From positions 104,614,727 to 104,678,726 of the forward strand of contig CM035807.1 in the NCBI GenBank assembly GCA_020466095.1: DNA of 64,000 nt, given 5' to 3'. Below the pieces are notes generated by a model that was not told the DNA's origin, made no database searches, and saw nothing but the letters and a program-made list of their open reading frames with translations. The position numbers and the translations under genes were made by a program. The DNA comes from Chlorops oryzae (Eukaryota; Arthropoda; Insecta; Diptera; Chloropidae). Below are positions 45,600-56,136 of this stretch, piece by piece (position 1 is the stretch's first letter; each line of letters begins with the position of its first letter).

Positions 45600-46678
45600 C
45601 CATAAAAGTCATACAAGATACCTTACCCAGTGCCTGGTTAAATGATATAAATTTCTCTTCTTATTGTATTGGTCAAACCTAAACATAAGCACTACAGTCA
45701 ACCTCAGATATATTTAAGAAACACTCGTAAGTATAGCTCCTCGAGGTTCTTCCATAGATCGAAGCTCCGCTTAAATAGATCAATATTGCCGATCTAGCAA
45801 TATTGGATATTGATTGATTTCATAAGTATGACTTCGAACTTCCCCTGCCGGTGTGCCTACGTTGCACTTGTTGTTGTTGCACTTGGCTCTTGTTGTTCTG
45901 TTGACCGGCTTGTAACTTCTTGCGTACGTTGCCCTTCTCGATCGCCAGTTATTGTTGTTGACGTAGGTCAGCCTTTGAAGACGTTGAACCTCTTATGCAT
46001 AGCTTATTCAGTTGCTTATTGCAGACTTGCTTGCTCGTGGTCTTTCGTCTTTTCCCCCGCTTGCCCTTTCCTCTGGTCACCGTTGTGCAAAGTTTTGGTA
46101 CCGGCGATCGGTATGCTTGTTTACGTAATTGTTCTCAGTTGTTGAGTTATTGTTGTTCTTGCTGAAGGGTGTCGGATTTCGAGCTTGGTGTTGTGTCGTC
46201 GAACTCCTCTGAATTTTGATGCATTCGTACTTTCGGCTTATGACGTGAGTGTGACGTGACACTTTTTGACTTACAACAATTCTAATATTTTGGCATAAAT
46301 TTCATATAGTTACGGGCTTATATAAATCAAACATTGGACACCGTTCAAATCAAATGAGATGATTGGAAAAAGACTCAAATCAGGCACCGCACTTATGCAC
46401 TTTCACACAAAAAATTTATTCGCATAATTTACAGAATTGTGGGAAATCTTTTTCAAAAAAAAAAAATCAATTTTCACAATCGCTAATTTTCCCAGTGTGC
46501 AAAATATGCACATATGCCTTGCTTGAATGCTGCATGTATTTACGAGTATTAAAAATTTCACATTCACATATCAATTTCCCCAATTCAATTATGGATTGAA
46601 GAAATCCTGCGAAAAATTGATTTAAAAAAAAAATTGATAAAACGTAAAAACACAAAGAAAGCAAATATAAATAAAATA
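45600..46678. other. GC-richer island at 45830-46260, origin unknown
   Basis: About 430 bp (TTGTTGTTGC, CGTACGTTGCCC, CTTGCTCGTGG) differ in composition from the flanks and from other repeats here. It could be a long terminal repeat, an untranslated exon or a pseudogene. A plus-strand frame of 111 codons (45810-46145) is Cys/Val-rich with no recognised domain. The rest is AT-rich. Confidence 0.3.
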
Positions 46679-47196
46679 CAGGGTGTTCCGTAGCTGAGTG
46701 CTTTCCTCTAGAGCGTTGATAGAGAAGGTCATTGTGAACAAAAAAAGGTATGGGAGGGGGTCCAAAATGCACTCCGGAACGAAAGAAATTTGCAGTTGTT
46801 TTATAAAAAAAATTTTCACGCCTCAACGTTTGTATCCAAGATAAAAATTTTAATGCAGTTCGACAGAGAATTGTCAGACCTGTCTAGGCGTATAAATTAG
46901 TCTTACACTTTATTGCAGCTTCAAGGGTATTTGAGCCTTCAAAGTCAAAATTTTAAAAATTTTTAAACATTTTTTGACTTTGAGAGCCATTTTGGTATGA
47001 AAAAGGTCCTATTAACACCCAAATTTTTTATTTTCAAAATGCTAGATCGATTTCCTCTAATTTGGTACCCCATATGTCTAATAAATTTTTTGAAAATAAG
47101 ATGAGAAAATTAAATATCTAAATCCCATACGATTTGTTCACAATGACCTTCTCTATCAACCCTATAGAGGAAAGCACTCAGCTACGGAACACCCTG
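46679..47196. mobile_element. 518-bp MITE of the CAGGGTGTTCCG family
   Basis: It starts CAGGGTGTTCCGTAGCTGAG and ends CTACGGAACACCCTG, with TA on both sides (46677-46678, 47197-47198). Inverted ends of about 75 bp are shared with 39054-40464; the interior matches 15080-15205. It is a short, complete derivative. Confidence 0.85.
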
Positions 47197-47993
47197 TATA
47201 AAGGTTGTAAAAAAAAAAGCAATTTTGTATTCGTCTACATTTCATTATGAGTTTTTCATTGAGCGAAAGATGGGAAGCCGTTATAACATATGTTGAAAAA
47301 TGAAGAATCTGAAGGTGTTTATTAATAAATATATTGAGTTTCAAACGGCAGTATTGTATTTTATGCATTCGTTTTATGACTTCACTTGCCACCTGCCAGA
47401 AATGCCATTCATTTTTTAACGACCACATAAATCGTTTATCCGATCGATTGAGCGTATACGTAATGCACATAACGCATACGTGATGTAGCACACGGAATTG
47501 CAATTTGTCTGCGAATGAACTGGCAGCATCGCACAGTGTCGCGTCTCCATACATCTCGTGGCCAAAAATAGAAGGAGTTGTGCTAGATCAGTGAAATTTT
47601 ACATGGAGGTTTATTTTCATAAAATTAAGAAATTTTGAAAATATTTTGAAAATCGAACCACCCCAACCCCCACCCCCCATGTAAAGGGGGGACCCAAATT
47701 CCGCAATTTTAGTCCTAGAGGCTTGAAATTCGGAACAGAGTTTACTGTTGTGCTCCACAATTGGAAAAACCTTATTTCAATTTGCTACCACGCCCACTTT
47801 TTGTGCTACGCCTACTCAAAGTTGGTAAATAGAGTACTTTTGAAATTCCCGAAAATCGCATAACAATTCAGAAAATATTAATGAATGATATTTATTTGTA
47901 AAATTTAAATGTGTATTTAGCACAAAAAATAAAAAAACACGGTCCAGCCCTAGGGGATGTCTTTTAATTACGTAGGATTTCATTACTATTTTC
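47197..47993. other. No supported gene
   Basis: It contains a C-rich/G-rich hairpin (CCCCACCCCCCATGTAAAGG) near 47669-47688 and a CCACGCCCACTTTTT word shared with the Helentron-like bodies. Nothing else is recognised. Confidence 0.35.
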
Positions 47994-48075
47994 ACGTTCG
48001 CGTCTTAAGTCTTTGCGTACACAGTTCTGATATAAAAAGCAACAGAGATAGAGTAAAGACTTAAGACGCGAACAT
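47994..48075. repeat. 82-bp palindrome with 21-bp arms
   Basis: The arm at 47994-48014 (ACGTTCGCGTCTTAAG...) is the reverse complement of 48055-48075 except for one base. The 40-bp loop is unique. It may be a small MITE. Confidence 0.7.
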
Positions 48076-49337
48076 CGTATAAATTTGCACCAATCTCATA
48101 CAAGAGCATAATTTTTCAAAATGAACACACATATTTCTAATTTTACTACGCTCTTCAATACTCAACTCTCTGCTTAATTTGTTTTTCACAAACATTTGCA
48201 CCGCTGGCTCCTTATTTGCATTGTTCCCTGCACACCAAGCTTCGAAAATTTCGCCAATTTTTATTGAAGACTCCACTGCAAAAATCAACGTAAAAAACAA
48301 AGTTGCAAAAAGGTGCAGGCAAATCTTTTTGATTTGGATTATACATACTTTCTTTTATATATTCTTATTAAAAATTGTAGTCACAAATTGTAACATAACT
48401 TTTCGCCCTCTTCGAAACTTTTAAAACGCATATTTTGAGTAATTTTCTTTTATGTTTCATTCTAAATAACGAAACTTTTAAAATGTCAAACAAAAGAAAA
48501 CAAAACAAAAACTACCCTCTAGGAAATAAGTTGAGCTTTCAGAAAAGTCATCAATCTTATGAATAAGTTAAAAAACAAATGAAATACGACAGTTCTTATT
48601 CTACATAAATTCGGTATATTTTTGCCATAAGCAACATCGGTTTTGAAGTTTGCACTTTGAAGGCTCCAAAGCATAAGTAAACATTAGTATTTTTCAAAGA
48701 TATTTAAGCCTTGATCAGTTGCTGGTATTTGCTGTAAATCGCCATCAAAATTTTTTTAAAAATCCGACATCAACTTTTTTCTATTTTGTCCACCTCGCAA
48801 CACTGTGCATCGTTCTCTAAGTCAGCTCGGATTTCGCTTCATTAACCTTTGAAAATCTAACTCGGTTACCACTTTTTTGTTTTTTTTTTTCTTTTTGCTT
48901 TCGCATGGGGGAGAAAATGCTTTAAGGGAGCTGGCTTAAAGGATATATTTTAAGGGATTTTTATTGCTTGAAAGCCCTGAATTCATGCTTCAACGTTAAA
49001 ATTCCTCGGTTTTCCGTAAAAGAAGAATAAAAGAAAAAATTGTGCCAAAAAAGTGTTCAACTGATACATTTTCATACAATTTTATTTAACACAGATGCAA
49101 TAAAAGGGATAAAGTCATAAATTTTATAAAGGAAATGGTTGAAACAATAGAAGATAATAAAACTTTTTATGATTTTACTTTGGAATTATAGAGCTTATTG
49201 TATTACCTGCATTCATTTTGCAATACAGAAGGCGTATCTTGGAAGGCTTCGGTTGTAAAATAATCGGCTTGAATTTTAAAGTATGATTTTTTATGGTATA
49301 GTTTTTCACGCTCAAGAATTTTATAGGGGTTGATACG
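48076..49337. other. No supported gene
   Basis: AT-rich sequence; nothing recognised. Confidence 0.4.
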
Positions 49338-49774
49338 GTGTACTCTGTACTTGCGGACACTCCTCTTAACCCATTTTCTACCGGCTGTTCGATTTTTCGA
49401 AAAAAATTAATGTTTTTTTTTTGTTGTTGTCGGTACAAAATGGGAAAAGAAGGCATCCCTCTTAAGTGGATACTTTTTGAGAATGCTCTTGGACAATTCC
49501 ACGAGAAACTGTCCCAACCGTGATAGCCATTTTGAGCACAAATTGTGAAGTTTCAGTGCCTAACGGTTTTTAAACGTTTTAAAAAATTTAGATCCTTGAG
49601 AATCACGTCCTTTTTTTTTCAATTATTATGAGTTAAAACCTAAAAAGTGAATGTCACGGGTGGGACCGTATTCATGGAATTTCCCTCTTATGTTTCTGCT
49701 TCGCAAATAGTTTCCTTTTAAGCGGACACATTTTTCGGTCCCATAGGAGTCCGCTTAAGAGAAAGTACTCGGTA
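49338..49774. mobile_element. pogo/Tigger-like GCGGACAC element, copy 2
   Basis: TGTACTTGCGGACACTCCTC at the left and GTCCGCTTAAGAGAAAGTAC at the right are imperfect inverted ends; TTTTCGGTCCCATAGGAGT matches the other copies. About 300 bp of extra interior distinguishes it from the short copies. Confidence 0.6.
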
Positions 49775-50476
49775 TAAGTAGTCAAGGTTGGGTTTCAAGT
49801 CCTTTCTTCAATCTTCTATTTGTGCTTAGAGGAAAATGGGTCACTTATATAAGTCCATGTGGCGATTGTTATTTTGTTCGTCGACTCAATTGTTTTTTTT
49901 TTCTTCTTCTTCTTTTTTAAACTGAAATATTTCCCGACGAGGCATTGAGCGATATGGAACGCATTATTTCGAATGTTCGACTTTCGAAGTTGACAATTTG
50001 CCAAATTCTAAGTAAACATCAAATAAAATAAACATAAATAAAACACGAAATTCACAATATGATATTCTAAGTAAAAATTCTGCATTAAAATACCTAAAGC
50101 AATTTTTTTCTTGCTTTTCTTTTCACTGTGCAAATGAACCGCTCCGAAAATGTAGTGCCTTTTCTTTGTTCTATAGTGTCCAATACCCAGTTGAGACGTT
50201 CGGAATAATTTAGCACGTTCTTTATTTCCTTTGTTTGAATTTTAATTCATCTTTTTGTTCTGACAATGCCAGCATATAGAAAAGACCGAATAATGCTTTT
50301 TTTCTTTTATGTTTTCTTCTTTTAGTTTTACTTTTACTTTTTACGAAGGTTCGCTATATTCGCACTCATGTAAGAAGTATTACGCAAGAAATTTGAAAGC
50401 TTATTTTAATGTTCCCGTTAAAGTTTTTCCTCAAGATATCCTCGCGAAATATCCAAATTTTCGTACAATATTTATT
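49775..50476. other. No supported gene
   Basis: AT-rich sequence; nothing recognised. Confidence 0.4.
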
Positions 50477-50478
50477 TA

Positions 50479-50634
50479 CAGTGTAATCTCTCTTATGCGG
50501 ACACCTACGGGACCGAAAAATGTGTCCGCTTAAGAGAAAACTATTTGAGAAGCAAGAACATAAGAGCATTCTCAAACAGTGTCCATTTAAGAGGGGTGTC
50601 CAGTATAAAGGCTTCTCCGCAAGGAGAGAGTATA
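50479..50634. mobile_element. pogo/Tigger-like GCGGACAC MITE, copy 3
   Basis: After TA, CAGTGTAATCTCTCTTATGC opens the element, followed by GGGACCGAAAAATGTGTCCG and, at the right, AGAGGGGTGTCC. CAGT ends after TA fit pogo/Tigger. It is in the opposite orientation to 52747-52905. Confidence 0.65.
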
Positions 50635-50749
50635 CACCGAGAGAAATAACAACAGTTAAATCAACTACTTAAAACAGTTAGAGTAAGAGTGGTCAAATAA
50701 ACTGTATTCCGCGTTAAATGCACTGAAAAATTCAGTCAGGTTTCGGTTT

Positions 50750-50835
50750 CAGGTTTCGATAGCTCAGTACTTTAAACTGTGATTCGATAGTCGTGAGCTT
50801 CGGGGTTCTATCCCTGCTGGCGTAGGGAATTTTTC
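50750..50835 (+). repeat. tRNA-like SINE head
   Basis: CGATAGCTCAGTACTTTAAA (A-box region) and GGGGTTCTATCCC (B box, near 50801-50813) lie at tRNA spacing. There is no paired acceptor stem, so I do not call a tRNA gene. Confidence 0.5.
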
Positions 50836-51059
50836 TGAATTTTTTTTTTTTATTACAGATTTTTTTTTAGTTCAGAGTGTAGTTGTTTTGGAAGACAAAA
50901 ATTTTCTCCTAAATTTTTAAGGTTTTAATTTATTTAATTTTTTATTTTAATGGTTCATTTTAAAGCAAAAAATTTTGGGTGTGAAACAATTCCTTAAGCA
51001 CGTTCCCCAAAACTTGAGCAACCATAAACTCAATTGAGCATTTTGACCAACAAATTAAA

Positions 51060-51130
51060 TTCGTTCGTTTAGCGTAATGGTTAAGACGTTCGCCCAGGGA
51101 AGTGGAAGTCAGCGGTTCAAGGCTCGGCCG
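51060..51130 (+). repeat. Second tRNA-like SINE head
   Basis: TTTAGCGTAATGGTTAAG (A-box region, 51068-51085) and GCGGTTCAAGGC (B-box region, 51112-51123) have tRNA-like spacing, but the T stem and acceptor stem do not pair. It lies about 310 bp from another tRNA-like unit, with A-rich sequence following. Confidence 0.5.
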
Positions 51131-51372
51131 AGGCGAGAAAATTTAAAGAGATGAAAGACAAAAAGATTTAAATAGAAACAAATAAATAAAAAAAAAATAT
51201 AATAATTTAATAAAAAAAAAATATTGATAGAAGAAGATAAAAAAAAAAAGTTAAAGCAAAAAATAAATTATTTTTTCCCAGACGCTGGTGACAGTTGATT
51301 TAACCGCGAGACAGTTATATCAACCATCAGGTAGTTATATCCGTAATGACGGGCCTTAGATTATTTTATTCA

Positions 51373-51491
51373 AGGTCTGTTCCCGTACTGGGCAAAATTA
51401 CCCAAAACTACCCAATTTTGCCCAATTTTCTTACAGTTTTCAAAAAATTGGCCAGTTTTGGGTGATTTCGAGCAGTACGGGAACAGACCTT
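51373..51491. mobile_element. 119-bp palindromic MITE with perfect 19-bp ends
   Basis: AAGGTCTGTTCCCGTACTG and CAGTACGGGAACAGACCTT are exact inverted repeats. The interior has GGGCAAAATTACCCAAAAC-type words. No target duplication is clear. Confidence 0.75.
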
Positions 51492-51596
51492 CTATCTAGA
51501 GTATTCTTATCTCTAGAGTATTTTAAATTTTGTGAATTATAAAAATTTTTTTTGAAAAATACCAAGGTCAAGCCTACTTAAACAACGGACGTTTAA

Positions 51597-51805
51597 CCTT
51601 CTAGTTCCTACCTTCGTCTCAAGAAGAAGATTATTGGAATTAAAAAAAATTTTTTTTAAATAATTTCAGATTCGTTTCTCCCTAATAAAAAATAATTAAA
51701 TAAATTAATAAAATAAAATAAAAAATAAATAAATAAAATAAAAATAAATCAGTCTCATCTGAGTTTTTCATTGAAAAAAAAAAAAAAAATTCTGGCATTA
51801 GAGGG
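51597..51805. mobile_element. piggyBac-type TTAA MITE, copy 3 with an AAATA expansion
   Basis: TTAA at 51593-51596 and 51806-51809 flank CCTTCTAGTTCCTACC and CTGGCATTAGAGGG. It is the same family as 41501-41634, enlarged by an A/T-rich AAATAAAATA repeat in the middle. Confidence 0.65.
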
Positions 51806-51809
51806 TTAA

Positions 51810-52744
51810 AAACTACAAAATATCATGCCATACGCTCTTCTTCGTTTTTGATTTATCAATGTTCATATCAATATTTCATTAAACGTCTTTGTGTCTACGT
51901 CGAAAGCCGCAAAGTCACACGATAAAATGCTGTTATTCAGAAAAGAACATGTTCAAAAAAAAGAAAAAAAAAACTATAATTTACTCGAAGACGCCATGAT
52001 GCTCTGAAAAAGATTTGCTTAAGAGCTATTTATGTATGCGCGAGCATATTTTTACATACCGAATTCTTTTTGCTTGTTGACATATTTTTCTTTTAAGACC
52101 GAAAATGTCAGCGAAATGATATACAATCATAATTATATTTATAATCCTTTCTTAGCACGAAAGTAAAATTTAGAAACGAGAAAAAGGGTAATAATGATAA
52201 AATTTTGCCATGAAGATAAAGTTATGAAAATTTAGACAATTTTGAGAGCATATTGACCTAAATTTATATCGATCATTTCAAAAGCCAAACATAAGCCAAG
52301 TGAAACACATAGAGACCGGCTCCTATTAAGGCCCATTTTTATTCGTCCAACTTCCAACTATGAAATTTGCAATATAAACTTTTTGAGGTTGAAACTTTGC
52401 CTTAAATAATATCTTGGGGGAACAAAAATTTCTGGACAATCTGCAATATTGAGAGCAACTGCAGCGGATTGAAAATTGCAAGAGCGAATTGACGTTGATT
52501 TTATAGTAGGCGATGTATACAGGCATATGCTAGGATCCGAAAACTGATGGATTGGACAAGGTTGATCGTGTTATTCAACAAACGAAATGGCTGATGCGTA
52601 ATGCAGATGTGTAAAGTGTGAAAGGGTCTCTTTCAATTGTGCATTTTTTGCGCTAAATACTGAATCTATGTGCCAGTCTGAAAAGCATATAAGTGTATCC
52701 GTTATTCAATAGTATCAGATGGAAAGAAAATACGTGCCAAATAA
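51810..52744. other. No supported gene
   Basis: AT-rich sequence; nothing recognised. Confidence 0.4.
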
Positions 52745-52746
52745 TA

Positions 52747-52905
52747 GAGTGTACTCTCTCCTGGCGGACACTCCTCTTAAGTGGACACTTTTTGCGAATG
52801 TTCTTATGTTCCAGCTTCTCAAATAGATTCCTTTTAAGCGGACACCTCTGTTAAGTGAACACATTTTTCGGTCCCGTAGGTGTCCACTTAAGAGAGAGTA
52901 AACTG
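52747..52905. mobile_element. pogo/Tigger-like GCGGACAC MITE, copy 4
   Basis: GAGTGTACTCTCTCCTGGCG at the left and CTTAAGAGAGAGTAAACTG at the right are imperfect inverted ends, with TA on both sides (52745-52746, 52906-52907). It contains several GGACAC boxes in both orientations. Confidence 0.7.
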
Positions 52906-52907
52906 TA

Positions 52908-53924
52908 CTAATATGGGTGCTTCCTAAAGGCTCAAATTAGTCTTGACTGAACTTTTATTTTGATAGATTCTAGGTCTAGAACATTTAAGTCTACAAAGTT
53001 TTTAAGTTATAAAAAATAATTCCACACAAATCGAATGAAAGAAACAAATCAAACCAGCTTATACTTTAAGTTATTTTGAATTAAGACCCCACTAAGTGAG
53101 CACAATTTAGAAAAGTAAATTCCTAGAGAAAAGCAGAAAATTTTTTTCAATTTCCTAAACCAATCATGGACTTCAAAATGGACTACATTTCGCTTCAAGA
53201 AAATCTTTAGATACAGAGAAGATAAGAAATCCCGTAGCTGAGCAATCAAGCTTAGTGGTCTTGCCTGACTAGCCATCGAAGAGCCATTTATAGTATTAAG
53301 TCTGCAAGAGTAAGGAGTCCGGCTGCGGTACTTTACCAGCTTTTGTCAACAGTAAAGTGACATAACAGCGCTGCTTGTCACTGCAATCGAGTGGAAATGC
53401 AACAACTCTCGAAGTAGTTTTTTTTCCTTCTTTTTTTTACCATTAATTCCAATAGTGACTGGATTAACGATTTGGTTATCTGAGTTTCTTGTTTTCTACT
53501 TCAGTGCGTTCTTAATTGAATAAAATTGTGTTATCTTTTGGCTTCGCTGACTGGACGGGAGTGTTTCGATTCAATAGATCGCTTTGGCAGTTGCGACATC
53601 CATTTCAGCTCTAATTGTGTCAGGTTTTTGTGCAACATTTTCTTGTGATATGCACATTTTTCCTTCTTCATTCATCTTTTTGTGGCTACAATATTGTTCA
53701 GGTTTCATTGCGATTTGTCCTATATTTTCGCATTAACTGTACCATATCAAACGTTTTTTTTTTTTTTTTTCTTATTAACCTAAATTCATTTTCTTCTTTC
53801 TAAGAGAAACTAAGTTTCTTTATTAGGAGTGTAATTCCAAGTGATTTTTTCTTTAGAATCTCTTTCTATGCGATACGATATGTTTAAGTTTATTTAATAA
53901 TGCCTTTAATTTTTATATAACCAC
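52908..53924. other. No supported gene
   Basis: AT-rich sequence; nothing recognised. Confidence 0.4.
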
Positions 53925-53928
53925 TTAA

Positions 53929-54399
53929 CCCTTTCGCGTCGGAGTTTTTTCTCAAAACACAGGAATTTTTTTTTAACTGATTGCAGAAATGGGTAAAGGA
54001 GAAAAAAAAACATTTTCTGGATACTCAAAAATTTCGAAGGTCCTTCGGATATCCTGGGATATCTATATAATCCCAATGACAGTTTTATATGGGACATACA
54101 TATGTATGTCCTAATCACTCTTGCCAGTTTAGGGGAATCTCTCCTAAATCAGAAGACATTTATGATCTTTAGTGGAGTCTTAGGGCAGACAAGTGGTCAC
54201 TGAAATTTTTATATGTAGGACATTATGGGACCAAGTTTTTGTTTTATGAAGAATTCAAAATTCAATTTTAGGGAATTTTGACCTTGTTTTGAGACATTAA
54301 GGGGAATATTCCCCTAAAAATCTGGCAATAGTGGTCCCAATAGCAAAAAAAACAAGTTTTAACTGAGTGGGACGTATTGTTCCAGCAGGCGCGAAAGGG
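53929..54399. mobile_element. 471-bp piggyBac-type TTAA MITE
   Basis: TTAA at 53925-53928 and 54400-54403 flank CCCTTTCGCGTCGG and GGCGCGAAAGGG. The inverted ends next to TTAA fit piggyBac-type elements. The interior 54121-54349 is bounded by TTGCCAG and CTGGCAA and is shared with 28819-29012. Confidence 0.75.
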
Positions 54400-54403
54400 T
54401 TAA

Positions 54404-55000
54404 ACTTTCAAACATATCTCGCTCAACATCAAATGGAAGAGATCATCTGTGTCGGCATCTAAATTCCTCTTGTTTCCGGCCCAGAGTATTTGAAATCTTT
54501 AATAATCTGCCGCTTTTATTATAAAACAGCAATAAAAATGTCTAAATTATGTGCATGTTTGTACATGCAAAACTTTTAAAGCATTTCCATTACGCACTCC
54601 GCAGCTGTCCGAAAAGAATCAATAAGAACAAAGAAAAATTAAAAGAAAGAAAAACAAAGAAATTTCCGTGAAACACACGTGACTTTAGCTCTTCGAAATT
54701 CTGAGTGTGTGTGTGCGTTTTTTTTTTCCTGTGTGTTTGTTAAGAACCAGCGCCAACGAAGTCAGCATCAATTTATCGGTAAAATATAATCAGCCGTGTA
54801 CATACATACATATTGTATGGACTTTGGTTTGTATGGAAATTGCTCGTTACGCAATAAAGGGGCATTCACCGTTAATGAATGGAGCGGCCCGAAAAAAAAT
54901 AAGTATAAAAAAAATCATTGAAAAAAAGAATGAAATTTTTACCGGGCAGAAATGTTCAGTTCCTTCTCTCTGGCTCCCGAATTCGCTCTCGATATAACAT
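54404..55000. other. No supported gene
   Basis: AT-rich sequence; nothing recognised. Confidence 0.4.
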
Positions 55001-55400
55001 CGTCACCATTGCGTCGAATGCGTAGGTGTTTCTGTATACAACAATGATTGAGGCGAACACACCACCATCGAGTCATTGAGTCCGCGCTGGTTCACTACTT
55101 CGTTCGCGTTCGTTGTGTCGGTCCGTTTCTTCTTCGTCTGCCAATTTTCACGATTCGTCGTGGCGTCTGATGTGAGAGCGTGACGCTCGAGAAATTAACA
55201 ATTTACACACAAAATATCACACACACACACACACATACAATTCATACACACATGCATTGAACGGGCCACATACGAACGGCATCACCGACCGTCGAATCAA
55301 GAACGCCCACAACGCACAAAGGCAGCAGGCAGCAGAGGCAGCAGAGGCAGCAGAGGCAGCAGAGGCAGCCGTGAGCGCGGCAACAGGTTCCAACGAAGTG
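55001..55400. promoter_or_regulatory. CpG-richer stretch, possible promoter or untranslated exon
   Basis: CpG words are dense here (GCGTTCGTTGTG, TCGTCGTGGCGTC, GAGCGTGACGCTCG), in contrast to the AT-rich flanks, and no repeat family is recognised. An (AC)n tract lies at 55206-55232 and a 9-bp GGCAGCAGA repeat at 55321-55375. The direction is unknown. A minus-strand Ala/Ser frame here only reflects the 9-bp repeat. Confidence 0.3.
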
Positions 55401-56003
55401 TTGAATGATTTAATGAATTTATGAATATTCATTTTGAACTTCAAAATTCTCAAGTTTTTATATTAGTCCGCACAAAGTAAAAGCCAAAAAAAAACCTAAA
55501 TTCGCACAATAATGCGGAAGACTTTAAAAAGAAAGAAAATCTCATAAATTTTTCTTCAATACCGAAAAGCGAAGAAGACAAAATGGAACACTAACAGCAG
55601 GACCATTTTTTAATAAAAAGAAAAACAAGGGGGGAAAAAATATGAAAAAAAATAAACGCAGTGTCTTTGGCTCTTCAAGCTGTTTTTCACAGATCGAAGC
55701 AATTCATTTTAGCATTTCCAAATAGCGTTTTTATTTTTTAATGTGAATTTTTCTTCTTATTTTTAACTGAGCTGTTAATTAGAGAGCGCAAAGCATGTTT
55801 ATTCCTGAATGATAGCTGTGTTAATTTATGAATCGAATTACATTATTATTGAATGAAATTATTTCGCGAAGAGAAGGGAATAAGAAAATTAGTGAAGGAA
55901 AAATAATTATTTCATTTGATATTTTAATGGAAATATTTATGCCGAAAATGTTTTTTGGAACTGTTTCATTTCTCTTTTGATTTTTCTTTTGAATTCTAAT
56001 TAA
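55401..56003. other. No supported gene
   Basis: AT-rich sequence; nothing recognised. Confidence 0.4.
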
Positions 56004-56133
56004 GGGGCTGTCTCCAGTTTTGTCAGAAATGAAAACCTTCGTATGAAAAAAACACTTCAGAAAAATTCTGATTCATTTCTGAAGATTTTTTTTTGTGAAG
56101 TTTTTCATTTCTGACAGAGCTGGAGAGAACCCC
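56004..56133. mobile_element. Palindromic MITE, PIF/Harbinger-like, copy 5
   Basis: Ends GGGGCTGTCTCCAG and CTGGAGAGAACCCC with the CAGAAATG palindrome, flanked by TAA on both sides. One arm is shortened, giving 130 bp. Confidence 0.75.
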
Positions 56134-56136
56134 TAA

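Noticed and set aside
45810..46145. Cys/Val-rich 111-codon frame as a secreted protein
   Set aside because: No signal peptide cleavage context, splice support or recognised family; it is kept only as part of a composition island.
51060..51130. Functional tRNA gene
   Set aside because: A- and B-box-like words are present, but the acceptor and T stems do not pair and no clear anticodon arm is formed.
55217..55453. Minus-strand frame with an Ala/Ser repeat
   Set aside because: The peptide repeat reflects the 9-bp DNA repeat at 55321-55375.
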